A stretch of DNA of 64,000 nt, from contig NW_027077413.1 in NCBI RefSeq assembly GCF_963924675.1, positions 682,001 to 746,000 on the forward strand. Reading direction: 5' to 3'. This document shows positions 1-9,613 of the stretch, one piece after another (position 1 is the stretch's first letter; every line of letters starts with the position of its first letter). Origin of the DNA: Phocoena phocoena (lineage: Eukaryota; Chordata; Mammalia; Artiodactyla; Phocoenidae). Both the position numbers and the translations under genes were made by a program. Under the pieces are notes generated by a model. It did no database searches. It was not told the DNA's origin and saw nothing but the letters and a program-made list of their open reading frames with translations.

Positions 1-575
1 AGATGTGTTAAATCCCGGTTGCATCACATGCCCTGAGTGAATTATTTAAGAATTGCTCTCTATTTCACTGTCTTTGTGTTTTGCTTTCGAAATTTATTTT
101 GATAATGGGATTTATCGGATTTTCACTACTGCGTTTCGGCCGCTGTACACACGCTTGATTCTCTTACGGAGACATATATATCCATGGGTTTTAAGATTCT
201 TCCTAGTCAGGTATATTCCTAGGCGTTGAATATCTGGTGTTGGGTCCATTTCGTTGAGCAAGGAGTAGGTCTTGTCTATTACATATTTGGCTTATGGAAA
301 GTTATCTGTGCTAATTACAGTCTCTGATTTTATGCAGCACCCCAACGCACCTTTCCCCATAAGCAAGCACTAGTTGGTTTTCTAAATTTGAGACCCTGTT
401 CTGTTTTTTAATTCAGTTCATGTGTAGTCAAGTTTACATTCAGTGCATTAGTGATATCTTATGATGTTTCTTTTTCTGTGTGACGTAGTTCACGTAGAAT
501 CACCGTACCTGCATCCACTCACTATGCCGCTACGGGCCTGATGACACAGATTTCATTGCTGAGTGATATTGCATT

Positions 576-587
576 GCACGTACGTGC
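576..587. repeat. 12 bp palindrome GCACGTACGTGC
   Basis: A perfect self-complementary 12-mer with two ACGT cores, found at the same place in most monomers (for example 2323-2334). Several B-type monomers read GTACGTACGTGC instead, from a C-to-T change at a non-CpG base. No binding protein can be assigned. Confidence 0.85.
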
Positions 588-631
588 CACAACTTCTTTA
601 TCCATTTGTTGCTTTCTGGGATATTTACCTG

Positions 632-755
632 GTACTGTAGACGAGCTTCCTGGGAACACAGCCGTCCCAAACTTTGGGGTGGCTCTCTGTTTTTGATTTT
701 AATATCCCTAAGGAATAGGACCATAAGTGCAATTGCCAAAGGCTGTGTTGCTTTA
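632..755. other. Haplotype segment, type A (representative)
   Basis: Diagnostic states in order are GGTACTG, CTGGGAAC, AAACTTTGG, GGCTCTCTG, CCCTAAGGAATAG, AGTGCAATTGCC and GCTTTATTT. This linked set is found before palindromes 1-3, 5-8, 16, 18, 19, 21, 23, 24, 26, 27, 29, 31 and 33-35. Confidence 0.9.
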
Positions 756-959
756 TTTCTTACGTGTTTCAGGAAACACCATACACTTTTCCAGGGTGGC
801 TGTTGGCAATTTACATCCTGCCAATCAGCAAAACAAGGCTCCCTGTTCTCCATATCCTGTCCTACCTTTCTGGATTTTTCACTTTTTTCAGATGGCTCTC
901 TTGCCCGGGGGGCAGTGAGACATCATTGTAGTGCAGATTTCCTTTACAGGCTTGCCTGG

Positions 960-1031
960 TTGGCCAAAAAGGGCGTATGCGTTTTTTCCTGAATATATTC
1001 AGGAAAAAACGCATACGCCCTTTTTGGCCAA
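960..1031. repeat. 72 bp perfect palindrome (consensus form)
   Basis: The left arm runs from TTGGCCAAAAAGGGCG through a GTATGCG and T6 stretch to CCTGAATA at 995. The right arm, 996-1031, is its exact reverse complement, with no spacer. Exact copies stand at the start of monomers 1-3, 7, 12-14, 17-19, 21-24, 26, 27, 30 and 32. Dyads this long can extrude as a cruciform, and a transcript could fold into a hairpin of about 34 bp. No target-site duplication flanks it, so a recent mobile-element insertion is not supported. Confidence 0.98.
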
Positions 1032-1456
1032 GTGCATCATTGTCGACGTTGTGCCTCTTTTCCTATACTTTCAGGGCAATACCTGTCTACCCCCTGCAAT
1101 CGTTTTCCTGAATTTCTGCCCCGCTTTCAAGTCCCCTTCGCAGGCTTACTTCAATATATTTTTGGAGGATAGCTGTCATTTATAACTCTGCACGTTTGTG
1201 AATTACAGTGCCCCTGAGCTCCTTTCTTCAACTCGCTTTCTTGTGACCTGGGCACAAAACCGCAGGATTGCTTCAGGCCCTAATCTGTTTCCAGCAGGGC
1301 ACACTGAGCCTTTGTTTAATTCCTCTTCCTGGTGGGCAATGAGCGTTACATTTGCCCGTGCAGACACCTACAGCTAGTCTCTCATTGGTTCTCCCTATTC
1401 CTGTACATCTTGCACAGAAATTGCAAGCTGTGCCAAAGAGGAGGTTAAAGGCACAG

Positions 1457-1476
1457 ACTCTCCAAGCGGGGAGAGT
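1457..1476. repeat. Small hairpin, 7 bp arms and 6-base loop
   Basis: ACTCTCC and GGAGAGT flank AAGCGG. The arms stay unchanged across the monomers I checked, while the loop varies (in others the block reads CTCCGAGCAGGGAG). Function unknown. Confidence 0.75.
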
Positions 1477-1627
1477 GTTAGTAAAGCATCTGGAATGGTG
1501 AACCCGAGGACCAGGATACGAAAACTGAGATGCATTTTAAATCGTTTCCCAATCAAATGGTGGACGATACTCTGGGTATCCCATGCATGTTTTAGCTGGA
1601 GGAAGCATCCCTTGAACCTGGAGAGTT

Positions 1628-1648
1628 GGGACCCATGGAATGGGTACC
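1628..1648. repeat. Small hairpin around ACCCATGGAATGGGT
   Basis: ACCCAT and ATGGGT are 6 bp arms around GGA. With one mismatch the pairing extends to 9 bp (GGG outside, ACC on the far side). It recurs in nearly every monomer; a few carry ATAGGTACC and lose one pair. Confidence 0.7.
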
Positions 1649-2706
1649 TTGCAGTATGACTTCAAAGGGTCTGCATTTGCTCACCGAAACTCACCAATGC
1701 TATCAGCCTGAAGTGTCCAGCCTTATGTCTCAACCAGCTCTGGGTGTAGATGTGTTAAATCCCGGTTGCATCACATGCCCTGAGTGAATTATTTAAGAAT
1801 TGCTCTCTATTTCACTGTCTTTGTGTTTTGCTTTCGAAATTTATTTTGATAATGGGATTTATCGGATTTTCACTACTGCGTTTCGGCCGCTGTACACACG
1901 CTTGATTCTCTTACGGAGACATATATATCCATGGGTTTTAAGATTCTTCCTAGTCAGGTATATTCCTAGGCGTTGAATATCTGGTGTTGGGTCCATTTCG
2001 TTGAGCAAGGAGTAGGTCTTGTCTATTACATATTTGGCTTATGGAAAGTTATCTGTGCTAATTACAGTCTCTGATTTTATGCAGCACCCCAACGCACCTT
2101 TCCCCATAAGCAAGCACTAGTTGGTTTTCTAAATTTGAGACCCTGTTCTGTTTTTTAATTCAGTTCATGTGTAGTCAAGTTTACATTCAGTGCATTAGTG
2201 ATATCTTATGATGTTTCTTTTTCTGTGTGACGTAGTTCACGTAGAATCACCGTACCTGCATCCACTCACTATGCCGCTACGGGCCTGATGACACAGATTT
2301 CATTGCTGAGTGATATTGCATTGCACGTACGTGCCACAACTTCTTTATCCATTTGTTGCTTTCTGGGATATTTACCTGGTACTGTAGACGAGCTTCCTGG
2401 GAACACAGCCGTCCCAAACTTTGGGGTGGCTCTCTGTTTTTGATTTTAATATCCCTAAGGAATAGGACCATAAGTGCAATTGCCAAAGGCTGTGTTGCTT
2501 TATTTCTTACGTGTTTCAGGAAACACCATACACTTTTCCAGGGTGGCTGTTGGCAATTTACATCCTGCCAATCAGCAAAACAAGGCTCCCTGTTCTCCAT
2601 ATCCTGTCCTACCTTTCTGGATTTTTCACTTTTTTCAGATGGCTCTCTTGCCCGGGGGGCAGTGAGACATCATTGTAGTGCAGATTTCCTTTACAGGCTT
2701 GCCTGG

Positions 2707-4453
2707 TTGGCCAAAAAGGGCGTATGCGTTTTTTCCTGAATATATTCAGGAAAAAACGCATACGCCCTTTTTGGCCAAGTGCATCATTGTCGACGTTGTG
2801 CCTCTTTTCCTATACTTTCAGGGCAATACCTGTCTACCCCCTGCAATCGTTTTCCTGAAATTCTGCCCCGCTTTCAAGTCCCCTTCGGAGGCTTACTTCA
2901 ATATACTTTTGGAAGATAGCTGTCATTTATAACTCTGCAGGTTTGTGAATTACAGTGCCCCTGAGCTCCTTTCTTCAACTCGCTTTCTTGTGAGCTGGGC
3001 ACAAAACCGCAGGGTTGCTTCAGGCCCTAATCTGTTTCCAGGAGGGCACACTGAGCCTTTGTTTAAATCCTCTTCCTGGTGGGCAATGAGCGTTACATTT
3101 GCCCGTGCAGACACCTACAGCTAGTCTCTCATTGTTTCTCCCTATTCCTGTTCATCTTGCACAGAAATTGCAACCTGTGCCAAAGAGGAGGTTAAAGGCA
3201 CTGACTCTCCAAGCGGGGAGAGTGTTAGTAAAGCATCTGGAATGGTGAACCTGAGGACCAGGATACAAAAACTGAGATGCATTTTAAATTGTTTCCCAAT
3301 CACACGGTGGACGATACTCTAGGTTTCTCATGCATGTTTTAGCTGGAGGAAGAATCCCTTGAACCTGGAGAGTTGGGACCCATGGAATGGGTACCATGCA
3401 GTATGACTTCAAAGGGTCTGCATTTGCTCACCGAAACTCACCAATGCTATCAGCCTGAAGTGTCCAGCCTTATGTCTCAACCAGCTCTGGGTGTAGATGT
3501 GCTAAATCCCGGTTGCATCACATGCCCTGAGTGAATTATTTAAGAATTGCTCTCTATTTCACTGTCTTTGTGTTTTGCTTTCGAAATTTATTTTGATAAT
3601 GGGATTTATCGGATTTTCACTACTGCGTTTCGGCCGCTGTACACACGCTTGATTCTCTTACGGAGACATATATATCCATGGGTTTTAAGATTCTTCCTAG
3701 TCAGGTATATTCCTAGGCGTTGAATATCTGGTGTTGGGTCCATTTCGTTGAGCAAGGAGTAGGTCTTGTCTATTACATATTTGGCTTATGGAAAGTTATC
3801 TGTGCTAATTACAGTCTCTGATTTTATGCAGCACCCCAACGCACCTTTCCCCATAAGCAAGCACTAGTTGGTTTTCTAAATTTGAGACCCTGTTCTGTTT
3901 TGTAATTCAGTTCATGTGTAGTCAAGTTTACATTCCGTGTATTAGTGATATCTTATGATGTTTCTTTTTCTGTGTGACGTAGTTCACGTAGAATCACCGT
4001 ACCTGCATCCACTCACTATGCCGCTACGGGCCTGATGACACAGATTTCATTGCTGAGTGATATTGCATTGCACGTACGTGCCACAACTTCTTTATCCATT
4101 TGTTGCTTTCTGGGATATTTACCTGGTACTGTAGACGAGCTTCCTGGGAACACAGCCGTCCCAAACTTTGGGGTGGCTCTCTGTTTTTGATTTTAATATC
4201 CCTAAGGAATAGGACCATAAGTGCAATTGCCAAAGGCTGTGTTGCTTTATTTCTTACGTGTTTCAGGAAACACCATACACTTTTCCAGGGTGGCTGTTGG
4301 CAATTTACATCCTGCCAATCAGCAAAACAAGGCTCCCTGTTCTCCATATCCTGTCCTACCTTTCTGGATTTTTCACTTTTTTCAGATGGCTCTCTTGCCC
4401 GGGGGGCAGTGAGACTTCATTGTAGTGCAGATTTCCTTTACAGGCTTGCCTGG
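2707..4453. repeat. Monomer 2, 1,747 bp, type A
   Basis: Perfect palindrome at 2707-2778. It is a close match of monomer 26 at offset 41,688 and belongs to the same subfamily as monomers 17, 18, 22 and 23 (GCAGGGTTGC or GCACGGTTGC, and GTGCTAAATCCC). Haplotype A near the end. Confidence 0.95.
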
Positions 4454-6119
4454 TTGGCCAAAAAGGGCGTATGCGTTTTTTCCTGAATATATTCAGGAAA
4501 AAACGCATACGCCCTTTTTGGCCAAGTGCATCATTGTCGACGTTGTGCCTCTTTTCCTATGCTTTCAGGGCAATTCCAGTCTACCCCCTGCAATCGTTTT
4601 CCTGAAATTCTGCCCCGCTTTCAAGTCCCCTTTGCAGGCTTACTTCAATATACTTTTGGAAGATAGCTGTCATTTATAACTCTGCAGGTTTGTGAATTAC
4701 ATTGACCCTGAGCTCCTTTCTTCAACTCGCTTTCTTGTGAGCTGGGCACAAAACCGCAGGATTGCTTCAGGCACTAATCTGTTTCCAGCAGGGCACACTG
4801 AGCCGTTGTTTAATTCCTCTTCCTGGTGGGCAATGAGCGTTACATTTGCCCGTGCAGACACCTACAGCTAGTCTCTCATGGTTCTCCCTATTCCTGTTCA
4901 TCTTGCACAGAAATTGCAAGCTGTGCCAAAGAGGAGGTTAAAGGCAGTGACTCTCCAAGCGGGGAGAGTGTTAGTAAAGCATCTGGAATGGTGAACCCGA
5001 GGACCAGGATACGAAAACTGAGATGCATTTTAAATCGTTTCCCAATCACACGGTGGACGATACTCTGGGTTTCCCATGCATATTTTAGCTGGAGGAAGAA
5101 TGCCTTGAACCTGGAGAGTTGGGACCCATGGAATGGGTACCATGCAGTATGACTTCAAAGGGTCTGCATTTGCTCACCGAAACTCACCAATGCTATCAGC
5201 CTGAAGTGTCCAGCCTTATGTCTCAACCAGCTCTGGGTGTAGATGTGGTCAATCCCAGTTGCATCACATGCCCTGAGTGAATTATTTAAGAATTGCTCTC
5301 TATTTCACTGTCTTTGTGCTTTGTTTTCGAAATTTGTTTTGAGAATGGGATTTATCGGATTTTCACTGCTGCGTTTCGGCCGCTGTACACACGCTTGATT
5401 CTCTTACGGAGACATATATATCCATGGGTTTTAAGATTCTTCCTAGTCAGGTATATTCCTTGGCATTGAATATGTGGTGTTGGGTCCATTTCGTTGAGCA
5501 AGGAGTAGTTCTTGTCTATTAAGCAAGCACTAGTTGGTTTTCTAAATTTGAGACCCTGTTCTGTTTTGTAATTCAGTTCATGTGTAGTCAAGTTTACATT
5601 CCGTGTATTAATGATATCTTATGATGTTTCTTTTTCTGTGTGACGTAGTTCACGTAGAATCACCGTACCTGCATCCATTCACTATGCCGCTACGGGCCTG
5701 GTGACACAGATTTCATTGCTGAGTGATATTGCATTGTACGTACGTGCCACAACTTCTTTATCCATTTTTTGCTTTCTGGGATATTTACCTGATACTGTAG
5801 ACGAGCTTCTTGTGAACACAGCCGTCCCAAATATTGGGGTGGCTGTCTGTTTTTGATTTTAATTTCCGTAAGCTATAGAACCATAAGTTGAAGTGCCATA
5901 GGCTGTGTTGCTTTGTTTCTTACGTGTTTCAGGAAACACCATACACTTCTCCAGGGTGGCTGCTGGCAATTTACATCCTGCCAATCAGCATAACAAGGCT
6001 CCCTGTTCTCCATATCCTGTCCTACCTTTCTGGATTTTACACTTTTTTCAGATGGCCCTTTTGCCCGGGGGGCAGTGAGACTTCATTGTAGTGCAGATTT
6101 CCTTTACAGGCTTGCTTGG
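4454..6119. repeat. Monomer 3, 1,666 bp, 80 bp deletion, type B
   Basis: Perfect palindrome at 4454-4525. An 80 bp internal deletion joins CTTGTCTATT (5511-5520) directly to AAGCAAGCAC (5521-5530). One further base is missing near 4878 (CTCATGG for CTCATTGG), a variant shared with monomer 27. The first part matches monomer 27 at offset 41,688. The last 450 bases instead match the end of monomer 29 at offset 45,264, for example CCTGGTGACAC near 5700 and 50,960. Haplotype B. Confidence 0.95.
5511..5530. other. 80 bp deletion joint in monomer 3
   Basis: CTTGTCTATT meets AAGCAAGCAC. Full-length monomers carry 80 extra bases here, starting ACATATTTGG and ending CTTTCCCCAT. Two bases of microhomology (TA) are possible at the joint. 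The same joint is at 33393/33394 and 42048/42049. Confidence 0.95.
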
Positions 6120-6191
6120 TTGGCCAAAAAGGGCGTATGCGTTTTTTCCTGAATACATTCAGGAAAAAACGCATATGCCCTTTTTGGCCAA
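6120..6191. repeat. Palindrome variant with two mismatches
   Basis: The centre reads GAATACATTC, which breaks the innermost pair. The right arm has CATATGCC for CATACGCC, a CpG transition that would leave a G-U pair in a top-strand transcript. The same form occurs at 53131 and 56626, and with a further change at 49636. Confidence 0.95.
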
Positions 6192-7866
6192 GTGCATCAT
6201 TGTCGACGTTCTGCCTCTTTTCCTATGCTTTCAGGGCAATTCCAGTCTACCCCCTGCAATTGTTTTCCTGAAATTCTGCCCCGCTTTCAAGTCCCCTTCG
6301 CAGGCTTACTTCAATATATTTTTGGAGGATAGCTGTCATTTATAACTCTGCAGGATTGTGAATTACAGTGCCCCTGAGCTCCTTTCTTCAACTCGCTTTC
6401 TTGTGAGCTGGGCAAAAAACCGCAGGATTGCTTCAGGCCCTAATCTGTTTCCAGCAGGGCACACTGAGCCTTTGTTTAATTCCTCTTCCTGGTGGGCAAT
6501 GAGCGTTACATTTGCCCGTGCAGACACCTACAGCTAGTCTCTCATTGGTTCTCCCTATTCCTGTTCATCTTGCACAGAAATTGCAAGCTGTGCCAAACAG
6601 GAGGTTAAAGGCACTGACTCTCCGAGCAGGGAGAGTGTTAGTAAAACATCTGGAATGGTGAACCCGAGGGCCAGGATACGAAAACTGAGATGCATTTTAA
6701 ATCGTTTCCCAATCACACGGTGGATGATACTCTGGGTTTCCCATGCATGTTTTACCTGGAGGAAGAATCCCTTGAACCTGGAGAGTTGGGACCCATGGAA
6801 TGGGTACCATGCAGTATGACTTCAAAGGGTCTGCATTTGCTCACCGAAACTCACCAATGCTATCAGCCTGAAGTGTCCAGCCTTATGTCTCAACCAGCTC
6901 TGGGTGTAGATGTGGTCAATCCCGGTTGCATCACATGCTCTGAGTGAATTATTTAAGAATTGCTCTCTATTTCACTGTCTTTGTGTTTTGTTTTCGAAAT
7001 TTATTTTGATAATGGGATTTATCGGATTTTCAGTGCTGCGTTTCGGCCGCTGTACACACGCTTGATTCTCTTACGGAGACATATATATCCATGGGTTTTA
7101 AGATTCTTCCTAGTCAGGTATATTCATAGGCCTTGAATATGTGGTGTTGGGTCCATTTCGTTGAACAAGGAGTAGGTCTTGTCTATTACATATTTGGCTT
7201 ATGGAAAGTTATCTGTGCTAATTTCAGTCTCTGGTTTTATGCAGTACCCCAAGGCACCTTTCCCCATAAGCAAGCACTAGTTGGTTTTCTAAATTTGAGA
7301 CCCTGTTCTGTTTTGTAATTCAGTTCATGTGTAGTCAAGTTTACATTCCGTGTATTAGTGATATCTTATGATATTTCTTTTTCTGTGTGACGTAGTTCAC
7401 GTAGAATCACCGTACCTGCATCCACTCACTATGCCGCTACGGGCCTGATGACACAGATTTCATTGCTGAGTGATACTGCACTGCACGTACGTGCCACAAC
7501 TTCTTTATCCATTTTTTGCTTTCTGGGATATTTACCTGGTACTGTAGACGAGCTTCTTGGGAACACAGCCGTCCCAAACTTTGGGGTGGCTCTCTGTTTT
7601 TGATTTTAATTTCCCTAAGGAATAGGACCATAACTGCAATTGCCATAGGCTGTGTTGCTTTATTTCTTACGTGTTTCAGGAAACACCATACATTTCTCCA
7701 GGGTGGCTGTTGGCAATTTACATCTTGCCAATCAGCATAACAAGGCTCCCTGTTCTCCATATCCTGTCCTACCTTTCTGGATTTTACACTTTTTTCAGAT
7801 GGCCCTTTTGCCCGGGGGGCAGTGAGACTTCATTGTAGTGCAGATTTCCTTTACAGGCTTGCTTGG
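6120..7866. repeat. Monomer 4, 1,747 bp, type A
   Basis: Palindrome at 6120-6191 with two mismatches: a T-to-C change at the centre and a CpG transition in the right arm. It matches monomer 33 at offset 50,506 and also monomer 31. Shared markers are TAAAACATCTGG, TTTTACCTGG and ATGCTCTGAG. Haplotype A near the end. Confidence 0.95.
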
Positions 7867-9613
7867 TTGGCCAAAAAGGGCGTATGCGTTTTTTCCTGAA
7901 TACATTCAGGAAAAAACGCATACGCCCTTTTTGGCCAAGTGCATCATTGTCGACGTTGTGCCTCTTTTCCTATGCTTTCAGGGCAATTCCAGTCTACCCC
8001 CTGCAATCGTTTTCCTGAAATTCTGCCCTGCTTTCAAGTCCCCTTCGCAGGCTTACTTCAATATATTTTTGGAGGATAGCTGTCATTTATAACTCTGCAG
8101 GTTTGTGAATTACAGTGCCCCTGAGCTCCTTTCTTCAACTCGCTTTCTTGTGAGCTGGGCACAACACCGCAGGATTTCTTCAGGCCCTAATCTGTTTCCG
8201 GCAGGGCATGCTGAGCCTTTGGATAATTCCTCTTCCTTGTGGGCAATGAGCGTTACATTTGCCCGTGCAGACACCTACAGCTAGTCTCTCATTGGTTCTC
8301 CCTATTCCTGTTCATCTTGCACAGAAATTGCAAGTTGTGCCAAACAGGAGGTTAAAGGCACTGACTCTCCGAGCAGGGAGAGTGTTAGTAACGCATCTGG
8401 AATGGTGAACCCGAGGGCCAGGATACGAAAACTGAGATGCATTTTAAATCGTTTCCCAATCACACGGTGGATGATACTCTGGGTTTCCCATGCATGTTTT
8501 AGCTGGAGGAAGAATCCCTTGAACCTGGAGAGTTGGGACCCATGGAATGGGTACCATGCAGTATGACTTCAAAGGGTCTGCATTTGCTCACCGAAACTCA
8601 CCAATGCTATCAGCCTGAAGTGTCCAGCCTTATGTCTCAACCAGCTCTGGGTGTAGATGTGGTCAATCCCGGTTGCATCACATGCCCTGAGTGAATTATT
8701 TAAGAATTGCTCTCTATTTCACTGTCTTTGTGTTTTGTTTTCGAAATTTATTTTGATAATGGGATTTATCGGATTTTCAGTGCTGCGTTTCGGCCGCTGT
8801 ACACACGCTTGATTCTCTTACGGAGACATATATATCCATGGGTTTTAAGATTCTTCCTAGTCAGGTATATTCATAGGCCTTGAATATGTGGTGTTGGGTC
8901 CATTTCGTTGAACAAGGAGTAGGTCTTGTCTATTACATATTTGGCTTATGGAAAGTTATCTGTGCTAATTTCAGTCTCTGGTTTTATGCAGTACCCCAAG
9001 GCACCTTTCCCCATAAGCAAGCACTAGTTGGTTTTCTAAATTTGAGACCCTGTTCTGTTTTGTAATTCAGTTCATGTGTAGTCAAGTTTACATTCCGTGT
9101 ATTAGTGATATCTTATGATATTTCTTTTTCTGTGTGACGTAGTTCACGTAGAATCACCGTACCTGCATCCACTCACTATGCCGCTACGGGCCTGATGACA
9201 CAGATTTCATTGCTGAGTGATACTGCACTGCACGTACGTGCCACAACTTCTTTATCCATTTTTTGCTTTCTGGGATATTTACCTGGTACTGTAGACGAGC
9301 TTCTTGGGAACACAGCCGTCCCAAACTTTGGGGTGGCTCTCTGTTTTTGATTTTAATTTCCCTAAGGAATAGGACCATAACTGCAATTGCCATAGGCTGT
9401 GTTGCTTTATTTCTTACGTGTTTCAGGAAACACCATACATTTCTCCAGGGTGGCTGTTGGCAATTTACATCTTGCCAATCAGCATAACAAGGCTCCCTGT
9501 TCTCCATATCCTGTCCTACCTTTCTGGATTTTACACTTTTTTCAGATGGCCCTTTTGCCCGGGGGGCAGTGAGACTTCATTGTAGTGCAGATTTCCTTTA
9601 CAGGCTTGCTTGG
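7867..9613. repeat. Monomer 5, 1,747 bp, type A
   Basis: Palindrome at 7867-7938, mismatched only at the central base pair. Nearly identical to monomer 6; I noticed single-base differences only at about 9976 and 10380 of that copy. It also matches monomer 34 at offset 50,506 as far as about 58.92 kb. Markers are TAACGCATCTGG and GGCATGCTGAG. Haplotype A. Confidence 0.95.

Larger units (their letters stand above)
1..959. repeat. Monomer 0 (partial, 3' part)
   Basis: The window opens inside a monomer. This stretch repeats at 1748-2706 with offset 1,747, so it is one half of a recent single-monomer duplication. It carries the A haplotype (632-755) and the 12 bp palindrome at 576-587. Open frames on both strands here are not credible genes. 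Confidence 0.95.
960..2706. repeat. Monomer 1, 1,747 bp, type A, chimeric
   Basis: It starts with a perfect palindrome at 960-1031. Just after it the sequence follows the monomer 2/26 version (ATACCTG near 1080), but by 1141 it follows the monomer 20/25 version. A recombination joint therefore lies between about 1086 and 1141. The variant AATCAAATGG at 1551-1560 is shared with monomers 20 and 25. It ends with haplotype A. Confidence 0.95.

Noticed and set aside
172..186. ACATATATATCCATGG as a TATA-type promoter with a start codon
   Set aside because: Present in nearly every monomer but followed by no conserved reading frame or other promoter element. Short AT runs of this kind are common.
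530..853. 107-codon minus-strand frame and overlapping 128-codon plus-strand frame
   Set aside because: Intact only in type A monomers. The B haplotype shifts or stops both frames. Two overlapping frames on opposite strands with no motif are expected by chance in a 1.7 kb repeat.
960..1031. Palindrome as a MITE or foldback transposon
   Set aside because: No target-site duplication, no internal sequence between the arms, and the same position in every monomer. It is part of the founder monomer.
931..1185. 84-codon frame reading through the palindrome, repeated in most monomers
   Set aside because: It exists because the satellite is homogenised. One-base indels break it (monomers 9 and 36), its start is lost in other copies, and differences between monomers are not biased to synonymous positions by eye. 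No domain is recognisable.
1754..1770. TCCCGGTTGCATCACAT as a reverse-strand CENP-B box
   Set aside because: Only 11 of 17 positions agree, and two of the essential bases fail.
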